A stretch of 64,000 nt of DNA, taken from contig NZ_ARXU01000016.1 in NCBI RefSeq assembly GCF_000756655.1, positions 1-64,000 on the forward strand, given 5' to 3'. The notes under the pieces are model-generated. The model was not told where the DNA came from and did no database searches. It worked only from the letters and a program-made list of their open reading frames with translations. Source of the stretch: Alcanivorax jadensis T9 (lineage in GTDB: Bacteria; Pseudomonadota; Gammaproteobacteria; Pseudomonadales; Alcanivoracaceae). Positions within the stretch are counted from its first letter, which is position 1, and every line of letters begins with the position of its first letter. A program made the position numbers and the translations under genes. Shown one piece after another: positions 43,966 through 54,500 of this stretch.

Positions 43966-44406
43966 TTGGCTTCCATTCTGGTCTTACACGGCCCAAACCT
44001 GAACCTGCTCGGCACCCGCGAGCCGGACAAGTACGGCCATACCACCCTGGCCGATATCAACCAGCAATTGCAGGCCCAGGCCAGCGATGCAGGCCATCAC
44101 CTGCAGCATCTGCAAAGCAACGCGGAATACGAGCTGGTTGAACGGATCCACGATGCCCGCACCGAAGGCATCGACTTCATCATCATGAATCCGGCGGCAT
44201 TCACCCATACCAGCGTGGCCCTGCGTGACGCCCTGCTGGCGGTGGATATCCCCTTTATCGAGGTGCACCTGTCCAACGTGCATGCCCGGGAAAGCTTCCG
44301 CCATCATTCCTATTTTTCCGATATTGCCCGGGGCGTGATCTGCGGGCTCGGCGCAACCGGCTACCAGCTGGCGCTGACCGCCGCCCTAGAACAACTGGAT
44401 GGTTAA
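43966..44406 (+). CDS. aroQ: Type II 3-dehydroquinate dehydratase
   Basis: Dehydrates 3-dehydroquinate to 3-dehydroshikimate. It has 146 residues, normal for the dodecameric type II enzyme. The motif [17 protein letters not shown] (about 4-20) with the catalytic Tyr in KYGH is present. [19 protein letters not shown] and [19 protein letters not shown] complete the active site. A TTG start at 43966 follows CAGGGGGACC. It is upstream of accB by three bases, the order found in many gammaproteobacteria. Confidence 0.94.
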   Translation: MASILVLHGPNLNLLGTREPDKYGHTTLADINQQLQAQASDAGHHLQHLQSNAEYELVERIHDARTEGIDFIIMNPAAFTHTSVALRDALLAVDIPFIEVHLSNVHARESFRHHSYFSDIARGVICGLGATGYQLALTAALEQLDG

Positions 44407-44409
44407 TAC

Positions 44410-44868
44410 ATGGATATTCGCAAGGTCAAGAAACTGATTGAGCTGCTGGAGGAATCTGGCATTGAAGAGCTGGAGATCTGCGAGGGAGAAGAGTCCGTGC
44501 GCATCAGCCGCGGCTCCCGCCACCCTGCAGCGCCGGCACATTACTATGCCGCACCGCAGGCCGCCGCGCCCGCTCCGGCCCCGGCCCCGGCTCCCGCCGC
44601 TGAAACACCGGCACCGGCTGACAACACCCCCAGCGGCCACTTGGTGCGCTCGCCCATGGTCGGCACTTTCTACCGCTCCCCGTCGCCGGGGGCCTCCTCC
44701 TTTGTTGAGGTAGGCAAGAAAGTCCAGGCCGGCGACGTGCTGTGCATCGTCGAAGCCATGAAAATGATGAACCAGATCGAAGCGGACAAGTCCGGCACCA
44801 TTGATGCCATCCTTGTGGAAGACGGCGAACCGGTTGAGTTCGATCAGCCTCTGTTCTCCATCGTTTAA
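44410..44868 (+). CDS. accB: Biotin carboxyl carrier protein of acetyl-CoA carboxylase
   Basis: Carries biotin between carboxylase and transcarboxylase in the first step of fatty acid synthesis. It has 152 residues. An N-terminal helical part ([20 protein letters not shown]) is followed by an Ala/Pro-rich linker (about 40-75), then the biotinyl domain with [10 protein letters not shown] (Lys at about 118). The PMVGTFY segment that starts the domain is typical. It is cotranscribed with aroQ and accC. Confidence 0.96.
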   Translation: MDIRKVKKLIELLEESGIEELEICEGEESVRISRGSRHPAAPAHYYAAPQAAAPAPAPAPAPAAETPAPADNTPSGHLVRSPMVGTFYRSPSPGASSFVEVGKKVQAGDVLCIVEAMKMMNQIEADKSGTIDAILVEDGEPVEFDQPLFSIV

Positions 44869-44880
44869 CGGAGGCATCTC

Positions 44881-46233
44881 ATGCTGGAAAAGGTTGTCAT
44901 TGCCAACCGCGGCGAAATTGCCCTGCGTATCCTGCGCGCCTGCAAGGAGCTGGGCATTCGCACCGTGGCGGTTTATTCCAAGGCGGACCGGGATCTGATG
45001 CACGTGCGACTGGCCGACGAAGCGGTCTGCATCGGCCCGGCCTCGTCCACCGAGTCCTATCTGAACATCCCGGCGATTATCAGTGCGGCGGAAGTCACCG
45101 ACGCCGACGCCATTCACCCCGGTTACGGCTTTCTCGCAGAAAATGCGGATTTTGCCGAAAGCGTGGAACGCTCAGGCTTTACCTTTATCGGCCCCAAGGC
45201 GGACACCATTCGCCTGATGGGCAACAAGGTGGCCGCCATTGAAGCCATGAAAAAGGCCGGCGTCCCTACCGTACCCGGCTCCGACGGCCCCCTGGGCGAC
45301 GACGGCGATGCCTCCCTGGCCATGGCGGAGAAGATCGGCTACCCGGTGATCATCAAGGCCGCCGCCGGCGGCGGTGGCCGTGGCATGCGCGTGGTGGAAG
45401 AAGCCAAGCACCTGCTGAACGCCATCACGCTGACTCGTTCCGAAGCCAAGAACGCCTTCGGCGACGCCACCGTCTACATGGAAAAATTCCTGCAGAAACC
45501 CCGCCACGTGGAAGTGCAGGTGCTAGCCGACGGCGCCGGCCATGCCATTCATCTGGGCGACCGGGACTGCTCCCTGCAACGTCGTCACCAGAAAGTGGTG
45601 GAAGAAGCACCAGCGCCTGACATTCCCCAGCACCTGAAAGACGAAGTGGCCGAGCGTTGCGTCAACGCCTGCAAGGAAATCAATTACCGGGGTGCCGGCA
45701 CTTTCGAGTTCCTCTACGAAAATGAAGGTTTCTACTTCATTGAGATGAACACCCGCGTGCAGGTGGAACACCCGGTCACAGAAATGATCACCGGTGTCGA
45801 CATCGTCAAGGAACAGCTGCGTATCGCCAGCGACGAAGGCCTGCAATTGCAGCAGACCGACGTGAAGTTCCAGGGCCATGCCATCGAGGTGCGCATCAAC
45901 GCTGAAGATCCAGTGCGTTTCACTCCCTGCCCCGGCAAGATCACCTATTTCCATGCCCCCGGCGGTAATGGTGTACGGGTGGATTCCCATATCTACAGTG
46001 GCTACACCGTGCCCCCCTACTACGACTCCCTGATCGGCAAGCTGATCACCTGGGGCGAAAACCGCGAGATCGCCTTCGCCCGCATGAAAAATGCGCTGGA
46101 CGAAATCGTGGTGGAAGGCATCAAGACCAATGTGGAACTGCACCGCAACAAGATCTTCAAGGACAAGGCCTTTATTGCCGGCGGGGTGGATATTCACCAT
46201 CTGGAGAAGAAGCTGGGACAGGATACAAATTGA
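44881..46233 (+). CDS. accC: Biotin carboxylase
   Basis: Carboxylates biotin on AccB with ATP and bicarbonate. It has 450 residues in the ATP-grasp fold. Landmarks are [15 protein letters not shown] (5-19), the glycine loop [13 protein letters not shown] (about 157-169), [20 protein letters not shown], and the active-site [26 protein letters not shown] precedes ATG 44881. The stop TGA at 46231-46233 lies in the arm of palindrome copy D, so the very end (QDTN) may be element-derived. Confidence 0.96.
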   Translation: MLEKVVIANRGEIALRILRACKELGIRTVAVYSKADRDLMHVRLADEAVCIGPASSTESYLNIPAIISAAEVTDADAIHPGYGFLAENADFAESVERSGFTFIGPKADTIRLMGNKVAAIEAMKKAGVPTVPGSDGPLGDDGDASLAMAEKIGYPVIIKAAAGGGGRGMRVVEEAKHLLNAITLTRSEAKNAFGDATVYMEKFLQKPRHVEVQVLADGAGHAIHLGDRDCSLQRRHQKVVEEAPAPDIPQHLKDEVAERCVNACKEINYRGAGTFEFLYENEGFYFIEMNTRVQVEHPVTEMITGVDIVKEQLRIASDEGLQLQQTDVKFQGHAIEVRINAEDPVRFTPCPGKITYFHAPGGNGVRVDSHIYSGYTVPPYYDSLIGKLITWGENREIAFARMKNALDEIVVEGIKTNVELHRNKIFKDKAFIAGGVDIHHLEKKLGQDTN

Positions 46234-46388
46234 TAATTGAGAATGGATAATTGATAGTTACGCGCAAGAGCTGATCTGCGATCCCAGCCATGAGGCCGCG
46301 CCCAATGCTTGAGCGCGGCCTCATGCGTTGAAACACCGGTCCAAATCCAGGTCGCGAGTTATCAATTATCAACTGTCCATTCTCAATT
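46228..46388. repeat. Heptad-armed palindromic element, copy D
   Basis: Arms of TTGATAA, TTGAGAA, TGGATAA words are inversely repeated at 46356-46388. The core pairs GAGGCCGCGCCCA with TTGAGCGCGGCCTCA and lacks the flanking AAA/TTT of copies A-C. This copy lies between two genes in the same orientation (accC and prmA) and would fall inside their transcript if it were continuous. Confidence 0.8.
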
Positions 46389-46398
46389 CGGAGAATCC

Positions 46399-47283
46399 AT
46401 GGCCTGGCTCCAGCTACACCTCGCCACCACCGAAGCCCACGCCGATGCCTTCCAGTCCGCACTGGAAGATATGGGGGCTTGTGCGGTCACGCTGACTGAT
46501 GGCGCCGATCAGCCGGTGTTTGAACCGCCCCCCGGTGCCCGCCCGCTGTGGCAGAACACCGTGGTCAGCGCCCTGTTCGATGCTGACCGTGACCCGGCAT
46601 TGATCCTCGCCGCCCTGCAACAACAGGGACTGGACGCTCAGGCCCATCACCACGAGACATTGGATGACCAGGCCTGGGAACGGGCCTGGATGGATGACTT
46701 CGCTCCCATGCGCTTCGGCGAACGGCTGTGGATCGTCCCCAGCTGGAGTGAGTCACCGGATCCGCAGGCCGTGAACCTGAAGCTGGACCCGGGCCTGGCC
46801 TTCGGCACCGGCACCCACGAGACCACCGTCCTGTGCCTGGAATGGCTGGACCGGACCGACCTCCAAGGCAAGGCGGTGCTGGATTTCGGCTGTGGCTCGG
46901 GGGTGCTGGCCATCGCCGCCCTGCTGTTAGGCGCAGGCAATGCCACCGGTACCGACATCGATTCCCAGGCACTCACCGCCAGCGAGGATAATGCCCGCAA
47001 TAACGGTGTCGCCGACGGTCTCAGCCTTTACCTGCCGGAAAATCTGCCGGCGGATTACCGCTGTGATGTACTGGTCGCCAATATCCTGGCCGGCCCGCTG
47101 GTGGAACTGGCCGACCAGCTTGCCGGTTATTGTCGCGCCGGGGCCAGCCTGGCCCTGTCCGGCATTCTTGCTGAGCAGGCAGAGTCGGTGCGCAGCGCCT
47201 ATGCCCCCTGGTTCGACCTGAATCCCACCAGCCAACAGGGCGACTGGGTTCGAATCGACGGGGTACGACGCAAAACTGAGTGA
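46399..47283 (+). CDS. prmA: Ribosomal protein L11 methyltransferase
   Basis: Trimethylates lysines and the N-terminus of L11. It has 294 residues: an N-terminal L11-binding domain (1-85) and a SAM domain. Motif I is [20 protein letters not shown]. The NPPY-like active segment is [12 protein letters not shown], and the pre-motif [15 protein letters not shown] is diagnostic. GGAGAATCC precedes ATG 46399, immediately after the palindrome. Confidence 0.95.
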   Translation: MAWLQLHLATTEAHADAFQSALEDMGACAVTLTDGADQPVFEPPPGARPLWQNTVVSALFDADRDPALILAALQQQGLDAQAHHHETLDDQAWERAWMDDFAPMRFGERLWIVPSWSESPDPQAVNLKLDPGLAFGTGTHETTVLCLEWLDRTDLQGKAVLDFGCGSGVLAIAALLLGAGNATGTDIDSQALTASEDNARNNGVADGLSLYLPENLPADYRCDVLVANILAGPLVELADQLAGYCRAGASLALSGILAEQAESVRSAYAPWFDLNPTSQQGDWVRIDGVRRKTE

Positions 47284-47313
47284 CAGGTCCTTGCGGCCTG
47301 TCCTGCTTTTTCT
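47281..47313 (+). terminator. Terminator downstream of prmA
   Basis: GACAGG and CCTGTC pair around TCCTTGCGG, followed by CTGCTTTTTC. The short stem with a T-run fits a Rho-independent terminator starting at the stop codon. Confidence 0.65.
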
Positions 47314-47417
47314 GTAAAACGTAGTTGCCTGCACACCATCTTGATTCCCTGGCTGCGTGGTAGCCTGTTGCGTGCAGCTTGTTGCGTCTCATCACCAATA
47401 ACAATCAGGCGAAAGCC

Positions 47418-48620
47418 ATGGCCGCCCAATACAAGACCCGCTGCCCGCACTGTGCAGCCCAGTTCAAGATTACCGAAGAACACCTCAAGCAGGCGCGCGG
47501 CGCGGTTCGCTGCGGCTCCTGCCTGCAGATTTTTCAGGCCAGCGACTACCTGATTGATCCGCCTCTCGCCCAGGAAGAACCCGCCGGTGACCGCTGGGCC
47601 AGAGCCCTGGAAAGCGAAAGCACCAGCGTACCGGATAGCGCCGAACAAACCTTCACCGATGACGATGATGGCGCCTCCTCCAGCCCCAGCATTGAGGGCA
47701 TGGAGCTAAGCGACTCTTTCATCAATCTGGATGAAGATGCTGCCGAATCCGGTCTCGGCGAAGACTTCTCCGATATGCACGGCGCCGGTCGCGCCAGCCA
47801 CCACGAAAATGCCGACGAGGCCTGGGCCGAAGCCCTGCTCAAGGAACTGGAAGAGGACGAGGACCAGCCCGCCAAGCAGGAAACCCGTCAGCCTGCCAGT
47901 TTCGGCCCCCGGGAAAGCCAGGCAGACAAACGCAAAGCGCCTTCACCGCCACCACAGGCGAAAAAGAAACCGGCCCCCAAACCACCCAAGGATGACGACG
48001 AAGACGATTTCTTTGGCGGCCTGGACCTGTTTGGTGACGACCTGACCGAGGAGCCGGTGCCGCTGTCCCGGCCAGTACGCGAACGCGACACCCCCTTCCG
48101 TCAACAGCGCGACTGGGGCGGCCTGCTCAAGTGGAGCGGCCTGTCCGTGCTGGCCCTGGTGGTACTGGTGGGACAATACGCCTACTTCAATTTCGACGAC
48201 CTGGCCCGCAGCCCGCAATGGCGACCGCTCTACCAACAGGCCTGTGGTGTACTTGGCTGTCGGCTCCCCAACCGCACCGACATCAGCAAACTGCGCGGCG
48301 CCAACCTGGTGGTACGCAGCCACCCGGATTACGCCAACGCCCTGATCGTGGACGCCATCCTGTTCAATGAAGCCCGCTACCCGCAACCCTTTCCGGAGCT
48401 GGAACTGAGCTTCAGCGCCCTCAACGGCAACCCGGTAGCCAGCCGCCGCTTCAGCCCGGCGGAGTACCTGCGTGGCGACCTGACCAACCTGGAGGCCATG
48501 CCGGTGAACACCCCCCTGCACATCTCCCTGGAAATCGTCGATCCTGGCGAACAGGCGGTAAACTATAACCTGCGTCTGCTGCCGGCCGTGGAGGCTCAGG
48601 AGCGGGTGAGCCAGCGCTAA
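47418..48620 (+). CDS. Zinc-ribbon and DUF3426 membrane protein
   Basis: A 400-residue protein. The N-terminus has a zinc ribbon with CPHCAAQFKI and RCGSCLQIFQA (MJ0042 type). A very acidic, low-complexity middle follows (about 60-215). One membrane helix at about 232-255 (KWSGLSVLALVVLVGQYAYF) leads to a C-terminal DUF3426 domain that includes LRGANLVVRSHPDYANALIVD and the closing GEQAVNYNLRL. Its counterpart occupies the same place between prmA and dusB in Pseudomonas as I recall. The molecular role is not settled. Confidence 0.85.
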   Translation: MAAQYKTRCPHCAAQFKITEEHLKQARGAVRCGSCLQIFQASDYLIDPPLAQEEPAGDRWARALESESTSVPDSAEQTFTDDDDGASSSPSIEGMELSDSFINLDEDAAESGLGEDFSDMHGAGRASHHENADEAWAEALLKELEEDEDQPAKQETRQPASFGPRESQADKRKAPSPPPQAKKKPAPKPPKDDDEDDFFGGLDLFGDDLTEEPVPLSRPVRERDTPFRQQRDWGGLLKWSGLSVLALVVLVGQYAYFNFDDLARSPQWRPLYQQACGVLGCRLPNRTDISKLRGANLVVRSHPDYANALIVDAILFNEARYPQPFPELELSFSALNGNPVASRRFSPAEYLRGDLTNLEAMPVNTPLHISLEIVDPGEQAVNYNLRLLPAVEAQERVSQR

Positions 48621-48632
48621 CACGCCCCCGCG

Positions 48633-48707
48633 GATCAACGAGTCACGAGGGACGAGTCTCGAAAAGCCAAGCCTTTCGAGACTCGTTCCTCACCACTCGT
48701 CATCCGG
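48633..48707. repeat. GACGAGT heptad-word palindrome
   Basis: ACGAGTC, ACGAGGG, ACGAGTC words and TCGAAAAG on the left pair with CTTTCGAGACTCGTTCC and ACTCGTC on the right. It is a compact version of the heptad design, located between the DUF3426 gene and dusB. Confidence 0.65.
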
Positions 48708-48818
48708 ATAGCTCCATCACATTCATCCGTAATCGCGCATTTTTTACCCTGTGCCCTTTCATCCCCGCGCGCCGCTCACTATCATTAGCGCCCCTTTCAC
48801 ACATGCCATTGCGACCCT

Positions 48819-49859
48819 ATGCAGATCGGCCCATATACCTTGCCCAATTCGCTGATTCTGGCCCCCATGGCCGGCGTCACGGATCGCCCTTTCCGGCGTT
48901 TGTGCCGGGATCTGGGCGCTGGTCTGCTGGTGTCGGAAATGGTGACCTCGGACACCCGTCTGTGGAACTCTCGAAAGTCACGCCAACGGCTTGATCACAG
49001 TGGTGAACCCGGCCCGGTGTCGGTGCAGATTGCCGGCGGTGAGCCGGCCATGCTGGCCGATGCGGCCCGCGCCAATGTGGATCATGGCGCCCAGATCATT
49101 GATATCAATATGGGCTGCCCGGCAAAGAAAGTGTGCAAACGCGCTGCAGGCTCTGCCCTGCTGGCGGACCCGGACCTGGTGGCCCGCATCCTGGATGCGG
49201 TTGTCGCTGCCGTGGACGTGCCGGTGACGCTGAAAATCCGTACCGGCCCGGATCGCGACCATCGCAACGCGCTGGAGATCGCCCGTATCGCGGAAGCAGC
49301 GGGCATTCAGGCCCTGGCCATCCATGGCCGCACCCGTGCTGACAAGTTCAACGGTGACGCCGAGTACGCCTCCATCGCCCAGGTGGTGGCCGCGGTGAAT
49401 ATTCCGGTTATGGCTAACGGTGACGTGGATAGCCCGGAAAAAGCTAAACGGGTACTGGAATCCACCGGCGCGGGTGGTATCATGATCGGCCGCGCTGCAC
49501 AGGGGAACCCGTGGATCTTCCGGGATACCCTGCATTACCTCGAGCACGGCTCGCTACCCGCAGCGCCGTTCGTAACGGAAGTCCACGATTGCGTGCAACA
49601 GCACCTCGCCGAACTCCACCAGTTCTACGGAGAGTTCATGGGAGTGCGTATCGCACGCAAACATCTGGGCTGGTATACGCAAAACCTGCCCGGTGGCGAA
49701 GACTTCCGGCGCGGATTTAACACACTGGAAAATGCCACCGATCAACGGTTGGCAATCGAGCAGTTTTTCCAACAGATAAACGCCACGACCGACCGGGTAC
49801 GATTCGGTTGTTATGGCGAGGTGTCTGCCCGGAAGAAAAACGGAGCCTTGGCCGCATGA
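48819..49859 (+). CDS. dusB: tRNA-dihydrouridine synthase B
   Basis: Reduces uridines in the D-loop of tRNA with FMN and NADPH. It has 346 residues in a TIM barrel with a helical C-terminal domain. The family pattern is [15 protein letters not shown] (15-29), [21 protein letters not shown] with the catalytic cysteine in [10 protein letters not shown], and [13 protein letters not shown]. It is coupled with fis, whose ATG overlaps its stop, as in most gammaproteobacteria. Confidence 0.95.
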   Translation: MQIGPYTLPNSLILAPMAGVTDRPFRRLCRDLGAGLLVSEMVTSDTRLWNSRKSRQRLDHSGEPGPVSVQIAGGEPAMLADAARANVDHGAQIIDINMGCPAKKVCKRAAGSALLADPDLVARILDAVVAAVDVPVTLKIRTGPDRDHRNALEIARIAEAAGIQALAIHGRTRADKFNGDAEYASIAQVVAAVNIPVMANGDVDSPEKAKRVLESTGAGGIMIGRAAQGNPWIFRDTLHYLEHGSLPAAPFVTEVHDCVQQHLAELHQFYGEFMGVRIARKHLGWYTQNLPGGEDFRRGFNTLENATDQRLAIEQFFQQINATTDRVRFGCYGEVSARKKNGALAA

Positions 49860-50185
49860 CCCTTTCTTCAGTTAACACAGCCGCTGCACGGACACTTACT
49901 GAAATGAACACCGCAGAAGCACGAAAGCCGCACCTGACCATCGCGCGCAGCGAAACCCACGACACTCTGCGCAATTGTGTGCGACGTTCGTTAAACGATT
50001 ATTTCAACCAGCTGGACGGTGAGGCCGTAAGCGAACTCTACCCGATGGTACTGGCGGAAATGGAAATCCCGCTGCTTGAGAAAGTGCTCGAGTACACCCG
50101 CGGCAACCAGACCAAGGCCGCCGAGCTGCTGGGCCTGAACCGCGGCACCCTGCGCAAGAAGCTCAAGCAGTACGGTCTGCTTTAA
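49856..50185 (+). CDS. fis: Nucleoid-associated protein Fis
   Basis: Binds and bends DNA and activates rRNA promoters in fast growth. It has 109 residues, slightly longer than E. coli Fis (98). The C-terminal helix-turn-helix reads [28 protein letters not shown], nearly identical to known Fis. ATG 49856 overlaps the dusB stop (ATGA). The first 26 or so residues are a nonconserved leader, and a second Met lies at about residue 17 (MNTAEARK). A terminator follows. Confidence 0.93.
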   Translation: MTLSSVNTAAARTLTEMNTAEARKPHLTIARSETHDTLRNCVRRSLNDYFNQLDGEAVSELYPMVLAEMEIPLLEKVLEYTRGNQTKAAELLGLNRGTLRKKLKQYGLL

Positions 50186-50201
50186 GCACGACCCCAGCGA
50201 T

Positions 50202-50229
50202 AAAGGGCAGTCCTTACTGCCCTTTTTTT
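50202..50229 (+). terminator. Rho-independent terminator after fis
   Basis: AAAGGGCAG and CTGCCCTTT pair around TCCTTA, followed by a run of T ending in TTTTTGTTTTT. Confidence 0.9.
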
Positions 50230-50276
50230 GTTTTTAAATGAACCACTTATCCCAGAACGCAACTTGGTGAAATCCC

Positions 50277-51845
50277 ATGAGCAACGCGGTTGAACGTGCA
50301 CTGATCAGTGTTTCCGACAAGACAGGTATCGTCGAATTTGCAAAGGCACTGGCCGAGCAAGGCGTGGAAATTCTTTCCACCGGCGGCACCTACAAGAAAC
50401 TGCAGGACGAAGGCATCGCCGTGCGCGAAGTCTCCGACTACACTGGTTTCCCGGAAATGATGGCCGGCCGGGTGAAAACCCTGCACCCGAAAGTGCACGG
50501 CGGCATCCTTGGCCGTCGCGGCCAGGACGAACAGGTCATGGCCGACAACGACATCAGCCGCATTGATCTGGTGGTAGTCAACCTCTACCCGTTCGAAGCC
50601 ACCGTGGCCAACCCGGACTGCTCCCTGGAAGATGCCATCGAGAACATCGATATCGGCGGCCCGACCATGGTGCGTTCTGCAGCCAAGAATAATGCCAGCG
50701 TGGGCATCGTCACCAATACCAGCGACTACCAGCGTGTGCTCAACGACATGGCTACCCACAACGGCGCCCTGTCCGACACCCTGCGTTTCGACCTGGCCAT
50801 CAAGGCGTTCGAACATACCGCCGCCTATGACAGCGCCATTGCCAACTACTTTGGCAAGAAGGTGGGCGAGAACAATGCTGACTTCCCGCGCACCATCAAC
50901 CTGAATTTCGAGAAAACCCAGAACATGCGCTACGGCGAGAACCCGCACCAGAAAGCGGCCTTCTACACCGAGCGCAACCCGGCACCGGCCTCCATTGCCA
51001 CCGCCAAGCAGCTGCAGGGCAAAGAGCTGAGCTACAACAACATCGCCGATACCGACGCGGCGCTGGAATGCGTAAAAGGCTTCACCAAGCCCGCCTGTGT
51101 GATCGTCAAACATGCCAACCCCTGCGGCGTGGCGGTGAGCCTGGACGGCATCGGCAAGGCCTATGATCTGGCCTTCGCCACCGATACCGAATCTGCCTTC
51201 GGCGGCATCATCGCCTTCAACCGCGAGCTCGATGCGGCCACCGCCCAGGCCATTGTCGACCGTCAGTTCGTGGAAGTGATCATCGCGCCTTCTGCCACCG
51301 ACGAAGCCCTGGCCATCACCGCCGCCAAGAAGAATGTGCGGGTGCTGGTCTGTGGCGAGATCGAGGGTGCGGCCGCTGAAGGCCTGGACTACAAGCGCGT
51401 GAATGGCGGCCTGCTGGTCCAGGACCGCGATATCGGCATGATCACCGAAGGTGAGCTGAAAGTGGTGACCAAGCGCGCGCCCAGCGAAGCCGAGATGCAT
51501 GACCTGATCTTCGCCTGGAAGGTGGCCAAGTTCGTCAAATCCAACGCCATTGTCTACGCCAAGAATCGCCAGACCGTAGGCGTAGGTGCCGGCCAGATGA
51601 GCCGCGTCAACTCCGCCCGCATCGCCGCCATCAAGGCCGAGCATGCCGGCCTGCAGGTAGAAGGCTCGGTCATGGCTTCCGACGCCTTCTTCCCGTTCCG
51701 CGACGGCATCGACAATGCCGCCAAGGTAGGCATCAGCTGCGTGATCCAGCCGGGCGGCTCGATCCGCGACGAAGAAGTGATTGCTGCCGCCGACGAAGCC
51801 GGCATGGCCATGGTCTTCACCGGCATGCGCCACTTCCGTCACTAA
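50277..51845 (+). CDS. purH: Bifunctional AICAR transformylase/IMP cyclohydrolase
   Basis: Catalyses the last two steps of IMP synthesis. It has 522 residues. The N-terminal cyclohydrolase domain (1-200) includes [17 protein letters not shown] and the STGGT segment. The C-terminal transformylase domain has [13 protein letters not shown], the catalytic KHANPCGVA and the closing [16 protein letters not shown]. purD follows on the same strand after a palindrome of the CACAGAGG type. Confidence 0.96.
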   Translation: MSNAVERALISVSDKTGIVEFAKALAEQGVEILSTGGTYKKLQDEGIAVREVSDYTGFPEMMAGRVKTLHPKVHGGILGRRGQDEQVMADNDISRIDLVVVNLYPFEATVANPDCSLEDAIENIDIGGPTMVRSAAKNNASVGIVTNTSDYQRVLNDMATHNGALSDTLRFDLAIKAFEHTAAYDSAIANYFGKKVGENNADFPRTINLNFEKTQNMRYGENPHQKAAFYTERNPAPASIATAKQLQGKELSYNNIADTDAALECVKGFTKPACVIVKHANPCGVAVSLDGIGKAYDLAFATDTESAFGGIIAFNRELDAATAQAIVDRQFVEVIIAPSATDEALAITAAKKNVRVLVCGEIEGAAAEGLDYKRVNGGLLVQDRDIGMITEGELKVVTKRAPSEAEMHDLIFAWKVAKFVKSNAIVYAKNRQTVGVGAGQMSRVNSARIAAIKAEHAGLQVEGSVMASDAFFPFRDGIDNAAKVGISCVIQPGGSIRDEEVIAAADEAGMAMVFTGMRHFRH

Positions 51846-51860
51846 AACCAAAAGCGGCTG

Positions 51861-52053
51861 TTACCACAGAGGGCACAGAGGTCACTGAGATAAACCCATC
51901 CGGCTTTGATAGCCCCGGTTTGCTCCCTTGAGCTCTGTGCCCCGTGGAAAATTCGAATCAGTCCTGGCAGGCCACGACAAGCACAGGAAACGGAAGACAA
52001 TGCCCTGATCGGTATTCTGTTTTTCCTCAGTGACCTCAGTGCCCTCTGTGGTA
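51861..52053. repeat. CACAGAGG palindrome between purH and purD
   Basis: TTACCACAGAGGGCACAGAGG and its inverse CCTCAGTGCCCTCTGTGGTAA form the ends, and GGTCACTGAG matches CTCAGTGACC. The centre contains GAGCTCTGTGCCCCGTGG, a diverged internal copy. The words repeat with a period of about 7-8 bases, as in the other families here. Similar CACAGAGG repeats are common in proteobacterial genomes. Confidence 0.8.
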
Positions 52054-52086
52054 AAAAAGCATTTGATCTTACAAGGTTGAAGCAAG

Positions 52087-53373
52087 ATGAAAGTTCTGGT
52101 GATTGGCGGCGGTGGCCGCGAGCATGCGCTGGCCTGGAAAGTGGCCCAGGCTGAGCAGGTAGAAAACGTGTTTGTGGCGCCGGGCAATGCCGGCACTGCC
52201 CGCGAAGCCAAGTTGGAAAACGTGGCCATTGATGTGCTGGATCAGCCTGCCCTGCTGGCATTTGCCCAGGACAATAACATTGACCTGACCATCGTCGGCC
52301 CGGAAGCGCCACTGGTGGAAGGGCTGGTAGACAACTTCCAGGCCAATGGCCTGAAGTGTTTCGGCCCCAGCAAGGCGGCGGCGCAACTGGAAGGCTCCAA
52401 AGCCTTCACCAAAGATTTCCTGGCCCGCCAGAACATTCCTACCGGCGCCTACGGCAACTTCACCGATATGGACGAGGCCCTGGCCTATGTCCGTGAAAAG
52501 GGCGCCCCCATCGTCATCAAGGCCGACGGCCTGGCGGCGGGTAAAGGCGTGATTGTCGCCATGAACCTGCAGGACGCCGAAGACGCCGTGCGCGACATGC
52601 TCGACGGCAACAAGTTTGGCGACGCCGGCCACCGCGTGGTGGTGGAAGAATTCCTGGAAGGCGAGGAAGCCAGCTTTATCGTCATGGTGGACGGCAAGAA
52701 CGTGCTGCCCATGGCCACCAGCCAGGATCACAAACGCGTCGGCGACGGCGACACCGGCCCCAACACCGGCGGCATGGGTGCCTACTCCCCGGCCCCGGTG
52801 GTCACCGATGCGGTCTACCAGCGCATCATGGACGAGGTGATCACTCCCACCGTGGAAGGCATGGCCGCCGAGGGTATGCCCTACACCGGCTTCCTTTACG
52901 CCGGGCTAATGATCAACCCGGATGGCGCCCCCAAGGTCATCGAGTACAACTGCCGCTTCGGTGACCCGGAAACCCAGCCGATCATGATGCGTCTGCAATC
53001 CGACCTGGCCGCCCTGTGCCTGGCAGCACTGGACGGCAAGCTGGACCAGACCGAAATCCAGTGGGACCCGCGCCCCACTCTCGGCGTGGTCATGGCCGCT
53101 GGCGGCTACCCGGACAGCTACGACAAGGGCGACGTGATCGACGGCCTGGATCAAGCCGATTCCGACACCGTGAAGGTATTCCATGCCGGTACCGCCGAGA
53201 AAGACGGCCAGGTCGTCACCAGCGGCGGTCGCGTTCTCTGCGTGACCGGTGTCGGCGATACCGTCAGTGAAGCCCAGGCCAATGCCTACTCCGGTGTGAA
53301 GCAGATCACATGGCGCGACGCCTACCACCGCACAGACATCGGTTACCGTGCAGTGGCCCGCGAAAAGTCATAA
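52087..53373 (+). CDS. purD: Phosphoribosylamine-glycine ligase (GAR synthetase)
   Basis: Joins glycine to phosphoribosylamine with ATP in purine synthesis. It has 428 residues in the ATP-grasp fold. The start [18 protein letters not shown], the [13 protein letters not shown] loop, and the block [17 protein letters not shown] are typical. AGCAAG precedes the ATG after the palindrome. The cNMP-rhodanese gene follows after 71 bases, where retS would be expected. Confidence 0.96.
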   Translation: MKVLVIGGGGREHALAWKVAQAEQVENVFVAPGNAGTAREAKLENVAIDVLDQPALLAFAQDNNIDLTIVGPEAPLVEGLVDNFQANGLKCFGPSKAAAQLEGSKAFTKDFLARQNIPTGAYGNFTDMDEALAYVREKGAPIVIKADGLAAGKGVIVAMNLQDAEDAVRDMLDGNKFGDAGHRVVVEEFLEGEEASFIVMVDGKNVLPMATSQDHKRVGDGDTGPNTGGMGAYSPAPVVTDAVYQRIMDEVITPTVEGMAAEGMPYTGFLYAGLMINPDGAPKVIEYNCRFGDPETQPIMMRLQSDLAALCLAALDGKLDQTEIQWDPRPTLGVVMAAGGYPDSYDKGDVIDGLDQADSDTVKVFHAGTAEKDGQVVTSGGRVLCVTGVGDTVSEAQANAYSGVKQITWRDAYHRTDIGYRAVAREKS

Positions 53374-53444
53374 AGTAGTAGCCTCTACGAAATAAAGGTG
53401 AGCCTACTTTGGCTCACCCACTAACGAAGCACCGGGGGCTACCA

Positions 53445-54500
53445 ATGAGCGATGTCGTCGCCGAAATGTCTCGTCTCGAGAATTTCATTCCCTTTGACTG
53501 CCTGGGCGAATCGCATCTGAAGGAAATCCAGGGCCAGTTCGAAGTCATCAAGATCGACCCCGGGCGACTGCTGTTCAAACGCGGGCAGACCAGCCACAAG
53601 GCCTATTTTCTGGTGGAAGGTTCTCTGGATCTCACCGACGCCAGTTTCCAGGTACGCCACTTCGCCGCCGATGACGACGAGAATTACCTGGCGCTGGACA
53701 ACTATCCGGAACACACCATCAACGCCATTAGCGCGGAAACCACCACCCTCTACGCCATCGACCGTAACAAGCTGGATCTGCTGATGACCTGGACCCAGGC
53801 CGCCGAATCCATGCTTGATGAAGACGATGACGAAAGCGAACGGGACTGGATGGATGCGCTATTGTCCTCGGAACTGTTTTCCGCCATACCACCGGCCATG
53901 ATTCACAGCCTGTTCGTGAAATTCGAGGAACGTGACGTTCAGCTTGGCGAAACCGTGGTCACCGAAGGCGAGGATGGCGACACCTTCTTCGTCATCAAGC
54001 AGGGTAAGGCCATGGTCACCCGCTCCAAGGGGGCCAAACAGGAAACCCTGGCAGCCCTGTCCGCCGGGCGCTTCTTCGGTGAAGACGCCCTGATCAGCGA
54101 CAGCCCCCGCAACGCCACCATCACCATGAGCAGCGACGGCGTACTGATGTGCCTGGGCAAGCAGGACTTCCAGTCCATCCTGCAGGACTCGGTAATCCGC
54201 CATCTTAGCGAAGACGAGCTGGATACCATGGTGCTCGAGGCTGAAACCGCCTGCATCCTGGTGGATGTGCGTCTGCCCATGGAGTTCCGCCACGACCGTA
54301 CGCCGGGAGCCCGCAACCTTCCACTCAACGAACTACGCCGCGAAGTTCACAATCTGGAAAAGGATTTTTTCTATGTGGTGTGCGGAGATGGTCGACGCAG
54401 TGAGCTGGGAGCCTATATCCTCTCGGAAGCAGGCCTGAATGCCTATGTGCTGGACCGGGGAAAAGCGACGGATGCAAAAAAACCAACGGAAGTGGCCTGA
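53445..54500 (+). CDS. Two cyclic-nucleotide-binding-like domains fused to rhodanese
   Basis: A 351-residue soluble protein. A first cNMP-like domain (about 10-115) is degenerate and has no clear phosphate loop. An acidic linker (EDDDESERDW) follows. The second domain (about 135-245) has TEGEDGDTFFVIKQGKAMV and FFGEDALISDSPRNATI, a recognisable phosphate-binding cassette with FGEDALISDSPR. The C-terminal rhodanese (about 255-345) has CILVDVRLPMEFR and the loop VVCGDGRRS with the cysteine in place. It lies between purD and retS and overlaps retS by 29 bases. The ligand and role are unknown. Confidence 0.85.
   Translation: MSDVVAEMSRLENFIPFDCLGESHLKEIQGQFEVIKIDPGRLLFKRGQTSHKAYFLVEGSLDLTDASFQVRHFAADDDENYLALDNYPEHTINAISAETTTLYAIDRNKLDLLMTWTQAAESMLDEDDDESERDWMDALLSSELFSAIPPAMIHSLFVKFEERDVQLGETVVTEGEDGDTFFVIKQGKAMVTRSKGAKQETLAALSAGRFFGEDALISDSPRNATITMSSDGVLMCLGKQDFQSILQDSVIRHLSEDELDTMVLEAETACILVDVRLPMEFRHDRTPGARNLPLNELRREVHNLEKDFFYVVCGDGRRSELGAYILSEAGLNAYVLDRGKATDAKKPTEVA

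Noticed and set aside
50247-51851. A 534-codon open frame opposite purH
   Set aside because: purH is unmistakable on the other strand. The antisense frame has no recognisable domain and has the low-complexity look of a GC-rich shadow.
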